Below, one piece after another: positions 60,721 through 64,000 of a DNA stretch of 64,000 bases. A model generated the notes under the pieces. That model was not told where the DNA came from and searched no databases. It saw nothing but the letters and a program-made list of their open reading frames with translations. The translations under genes were made by a program, and so were the position numbers. The stretch's first letter is position 1, and every line of letters starts with the position of its first letter. Source of the DNA: Carettochelys insculpta (Eukaryota > Chordata > Testudines > Carettochelyidae); contig NC_134138.1 in assembly GCF_033958435.1 (NCBI RefSeq), forward strand, positions 80,710,298 to 80,774,297, written 5' to 3'.

Positions 60721-62070
60721 AAACTTTACTGTGCAGGAAAAAATGCTGTACCTAATCACGTTAACTGAAATTAAACAAGCATGGAAGTAGTTTCCTGACC
60801 TTGTCAAATCTCTTTTCTGTAAACACTCCATTTGTTTGTCAGTACTGTGCCATGTTTCCTTTTTGTGTATCTCTGCTGCTCCCTGATTGCATGCCTCCAG
60901 TTCAAAATGAGGTGTATTCTGCCCCATCAGTTCATAATTCTAATGATCTTACTGTAACTGAACAGCAGAGCCAGGCACTGAAGTTATTCACAAAGCAGAG
61001 TAGGGCAGAGTATGCTGTGTCTGTTTGAAGAAGCTTAGATCTGGGAAAAGGTTGAGTAGCAATTGGGAGGCTGAGACAGAAAATCTTCACACATACTTCT
61101 GTTGTGGCTGTGTTCTTAACCACTACTGATGGTCTATAGTTGAAGACTTCCAGAAGTCATAGATATTTAAGATAAAATCAAATGTATAATTTTATAGTTC
61201 CATTGTTTTGTATTGCATTGGTTCAGCTCGGTCCACTGGTTTCTTTTTTGCTCTGGATGCAAGTTGCAATCAACAACCTAGAGTATTTTTTTAACCTTTC
61301 TGTTAAAAGCCTTGGGAATATACAAAGTTCAACATTACACTGTATTGTTACAGAGCAATGAAATATAGAACATAAAATGTTTTGGAGTCTGTACAGCACT
61401 TACTGCAGTTGGGTCCCGGTCCACAAGAATGGCTGACAGGTGCTACAACTATGCAAATAATAATAGAGTCTATTAGTTATACTAACTTTTCATTTTAGCT
61501 CATCCCTATATTAAGAAAAGGTCCACTCGCTAGAAGTAATTTGTGGCCATAATTACTAGGCAGTAGGTTTTGGTAGGTTTTTGTTTGGGCTAGCATCTTG
61601 GGAGGTTTCATATATTTCTAAAATTGACTTCATGAAAGGATGGAAGTCTCTTTTCATAAACACTTGTTTTCCAATTTTCTAATGTAGTAGTTTTCAGTTG
61701 TTTCATGTCTCTCCAGATTTCTAATATAAGGGGACATTGTACCTTTACAGCCTAAATCATTTGATACAGAAAGCAGGTGTTCGACATGAATGGTTTCCTC
61801 AGTCTCCATTCCAGAAGCAGAACTGTGGAAATTAGCTTGCCTGATTCTTGTGACTCTTGATATTCAGTTCAGAATTTTTGCACTGTCATGCAGTATACTA
61901 TCAATGTATATTCCCTCTTCTGCATTGTGGGCAGGGGAGGAGGGAGGTAAGCCTGGGGGAAGAAAGGGGGTGGTTTGGGGCTTGAGTTCTGCCACCCTTT
62001 TTTCTAAGAAAAAACAGCTGACTACTTCCAAAGTCTGCAGTTTTCAAGGGTAAATTAGAGAAAAGCTTAC
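60721..62070. other. non-coding stretch
   Basis: No exon or named repeat recognised, apart from the exon-like 62071-62133 segment reported as a finding. Confidence 0.35.
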
Positions 62071-62148
62071 TGATGGACTCAATCTTGCTTCCATTCGCAT
62101 CTCCACTTCCACCACCATCTTGTGGGAACAAATCTAAGTGCACAAGCA

Positions 62149-62516
62149 AAAGAGAAGTTACTCACCGCAGTAACGATGGCTCTTCGAGATGTGTCCCCGT
62201 GGGTGCTCCACAATAGGTGTCGGGGTCGCCCGGCACCACAGATAGGAATTCTTCCAGCAGTTTCTCCTGGATCGCGCATGCGCCGGCGTGCAGCGCTCCC
62301 CTGCGCGTCCCCGGCCACGTGCGCGATCCGGTCCCCACCAGTTCCTTGACCAACCACCTCGGCTGCTCCTGAAAAACACTAAACAGAGATCCGAAGCAGG
62401 GAGGATGGGCAGGTGGTGGAGCACCCACGGGGACACATCTCGAAGAACCATCATTACTATGGTGAGTAACTTCTCTTTCTTCATTGAGTGTCCCCGTGGG
62501 TGCTCCACAATAGGTG
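62149..62516. repeat. DIRS terminal inverted and direct repeats
   Basis: A 63 bp block at 62149-62211 ('agagaagttactcaccgcag' to 'gtgggtgctccac') recurs inverted at 62416-62478 with few differences. The 29 bp block starting 'gtgtccccgtgggtgctcca' at 62191 is repeated directly and exactly at 62488-62516. This arrangement, 3' of the recombinase ORF, fits the complex inverted and internally complementary ends of DIRS elements, which recombine as circles instead of using an integrase. Confidence 0.7.
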
Positions 62517-62557
62517 ACTACCCAGCAGTAACCCAAGTAAGGAGGTGGGTAATCGGT

Positions 62558-63860
62558 TTATGTGCAGCTTGCCCCTGAAAGGACTGCTGTCGACAGATGG
62601 GTGTCCTCTTGGTATACCCGATGTAGTGCATAATGTTTGGCGAAGGTGTCATAGGATGACCAGGTCGCCGCTCTACAGATGTCTTTTAACTCGATGCCCT
62701 TGAAAAAGGCTGTTGACACTGCCACCGCCCTGGTGGAGTGAGCCCTAGGCGGGGCTAGCAAAGGAGTCTTTCGAAGTTCGTAGCACATTTTTATACAGGA
62801 CACAATGTGCTTTGAGATTCTCTGTGAAGAGAGACCTTCTCCTTTTGACCTGGGAGCGAGAGAGACTAGAAGTCCGTCCGTTTTCCGGAAGGTCTTAGTT
62901 CTGTCTATATAGAAGACCAATGCCCTTCTCACGTCTAGGAGATGTAGGTGTGCCTCCTTGCTGGAGCTGTGAGGCTTCAGGTAAAACGAGGGTAAAACTA
63001 TTGGTTCGTTAAGGTGGAACTCTGAAGAAACTTTCGGAACAAAGGCTGGGTGCAGCCGTAATGTTACCGCCTCCTTTGAGAATACTGTGCAGGGCGGCGT
63101 TGCCATAACTGCTGCGAGCTCACTCACCCTGCGAGCTGACGTAACTGCAAGGAGGAAGGTTGTTTTTATCGTAAGGAGACATAGGGAACTGTGGCTAAGG
63201 GTTCAAATGGTGGACTTGTTAGCGTGCTGAGCACCAAGTCCAAGTTCCACGATGGTGGAAGCAGTTTCCGAGGGGGGTACAGGTTTACCAGCCCCTTCAG
63301 GAACCTGGTAACAATAGGATGGGCAAATACCGTGGGCCCCTCCTCTGCATTCCGAAAAGCAGATATAGTGGCGAGGTGGACTTTAGTGAGGATAGGGAAA
63401 GCCCGCCCCTCTTGAGGTCCAATAAGTATTCCAGTATTACAGGTATAGGAACGTCAAGGGGAGCTAACTGCGTGGCGGAACACCAGGCAATGAATCGAGT
63501 CCATTTCTGCTTGCAGGTCTTCCTGGTGGAGGTCCTTCGGCTACTTTCCAGGACTTGTTGTACTCCCTCCGTACATGTGCTTTCTAGGGAGCTGAGCCAT
63601 GAATTAGCCATGCTTGTAGGCGCAGACCTTGAGGGTGTGGGTGCACTATGGACCCCTGGGCCTGCGTGAGTAGGTCCGGCGCCACCGGAAGGGGGAGTGG
63701 TGGGCGGTCCGACATGCGCAGAAGCAAGGGGAACCATTGCTGTCGATCCCACGTTGGGACTGCTAGAATCATGCGGGCTCTCTCCCTTCTGGCTTTCTGC
63801 AAGACCTTGTGGATGAGCACTGTAGGGGGAAACGCATAAAGTAGGGGGCCCTTCCATGAA
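62558..63860 (-). pseudogene. DIRS tyrosine recombinase
   Basis: The enzyme would integrate a circular DNA intermediate. The core-binding part is read from about 63650 to 63380 ('EGVQQVLESSRRTSTRKTCK', 'QKWTRFIAWCSATQLAPLDV'). The frame then shifts near 63370 and again near 63180. The catalytic part, 63127-62558, holds 'LLDVRRALVFYIDRTK' (residues 63-78, arginine-box region), HSTR at residues 130-133 (HxxR box) and 'TFAKHYALHR' with the candidate nucleophile Tyr166. All expected catalytic blocks are visible, but two frame breaks make this copy inactive. It overlaps the RNase H frame upstream, as in DIRS generally. Confidence 0.82.
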
Positions 63861-64000
63861 ATCGTGAATGCGTCCCTCAGGGACCCCCGCCCCAATCCTG
63901 CCCTGGAGCAGTACTGGGGGCACTTCTTGTTGTGCTGAGTGGCAAACAGGTCGATCTGGGGAAACCCCCATGTGTGAAAGATCGGTCGTAGCAGATCGGA
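63584..64000 (-). pseudogene. DIRS RT/RNase H ORF, C-terminal part (runs off window)
   Basis: Open from the right edge to a stop at 63584. The frame gives 'PIFHTWGFPQIDLFATQHNK' and 'KCPQYCSRAGLG' (RNase H of DIRS type, 64000-63900), then 'KGPLLYAFPPTVLIHKVLQK' and 'ILAVPTWDRQQWFPLLL'. The reverse transcriptase should lie beyond base 64000. The visible part has no internal stop and overlaps the recombinase frame in another phase, so this is the least decayed DIRS copy here. Confidence 0.85.

Noticed and set aside
1..64000. CRISPR arrays, bacterial operons, rRNA or tRNA genes
   Set aside because: No regular repeat-spacer arrays, Shine-Dalgarno-led gene strings or cloverleaf tRNA sequences were noticed; the content is vertebrate intron and transposons.

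Overview
The window is vertebrate intronic DNA that is AT-rich and gene-poor. The mix of repeats points to a turtle (Testudines) or a closely related sauropsid: CR1 LINEs, Penelope-like elements (PLEs) with GIY-YIG endonucleases, DIRS-type tyrosine-recombinase retrotransposons, pogo/Tigger-like and hAT elements, and many palindromic MITEs beginning with a GGCTAYGTCTACAC-type end. Species assignment is inference from these families; no alignment was run.

The only host gene recognised is SPIDR (scaffold protein involved in DNA repair, KIAA0146), on the minus strand. Three consecutive coding exons are visible at 43345-43089, 34266-34166 and 22473-22254. Their splice sites and reading phases chain exactly (0 to 2, 2 to 1, 1 to 0 plus two bases), and the protein matches the N-terminal third of vertebrate SPIDR as recalled. 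Upstream exons should lie beyond 64000 or be unrecognised to the right of 43345. Downstream exons should lie left of base 1 or be unrecognised in 1-22253. Everything else reads as intron filled with mobile elements.

Layout. 0-9 kb: a MIR-like SINE, a non-LTR retrotransposon tail with a C2H2 finger, a CR1 end, a small pogo-like element and a decayed DIRS. 9-13 kb: C-rich and tandem repeats, a CR1 fragment, a 422 bp palindromic MITE. 13.6-20 kb: a hAT MITE, a 2.3 kb CR1 and a decayed MYB/SANT-coding DNA transposon. 22-28 kb: a SPIDR exon, a CR1 split by nested insertions, C-rich repeats and a DIRS recombinase tail. 30-38 kb: a foldback PLE with perfect target-site duplication, a SPIDR exon, a DIRS gag/RT relic and a CR1 end. 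42-48 kb: MITEs, a SPIDR exon and a hAT with transposase relic. 51-56 kb: a cluster of four PLE insertions, one with an almost uninterrupted RT plus GIY-YIG frame. 59-64 kb: minisatellites and a relatively young DIRS copy running off the right edge.

The mobile elements do not form a pathway with the gene. All four DIRS pieces and all three protein-coding PLE pieces lie on the minus strand, the same strand as SPIDR.
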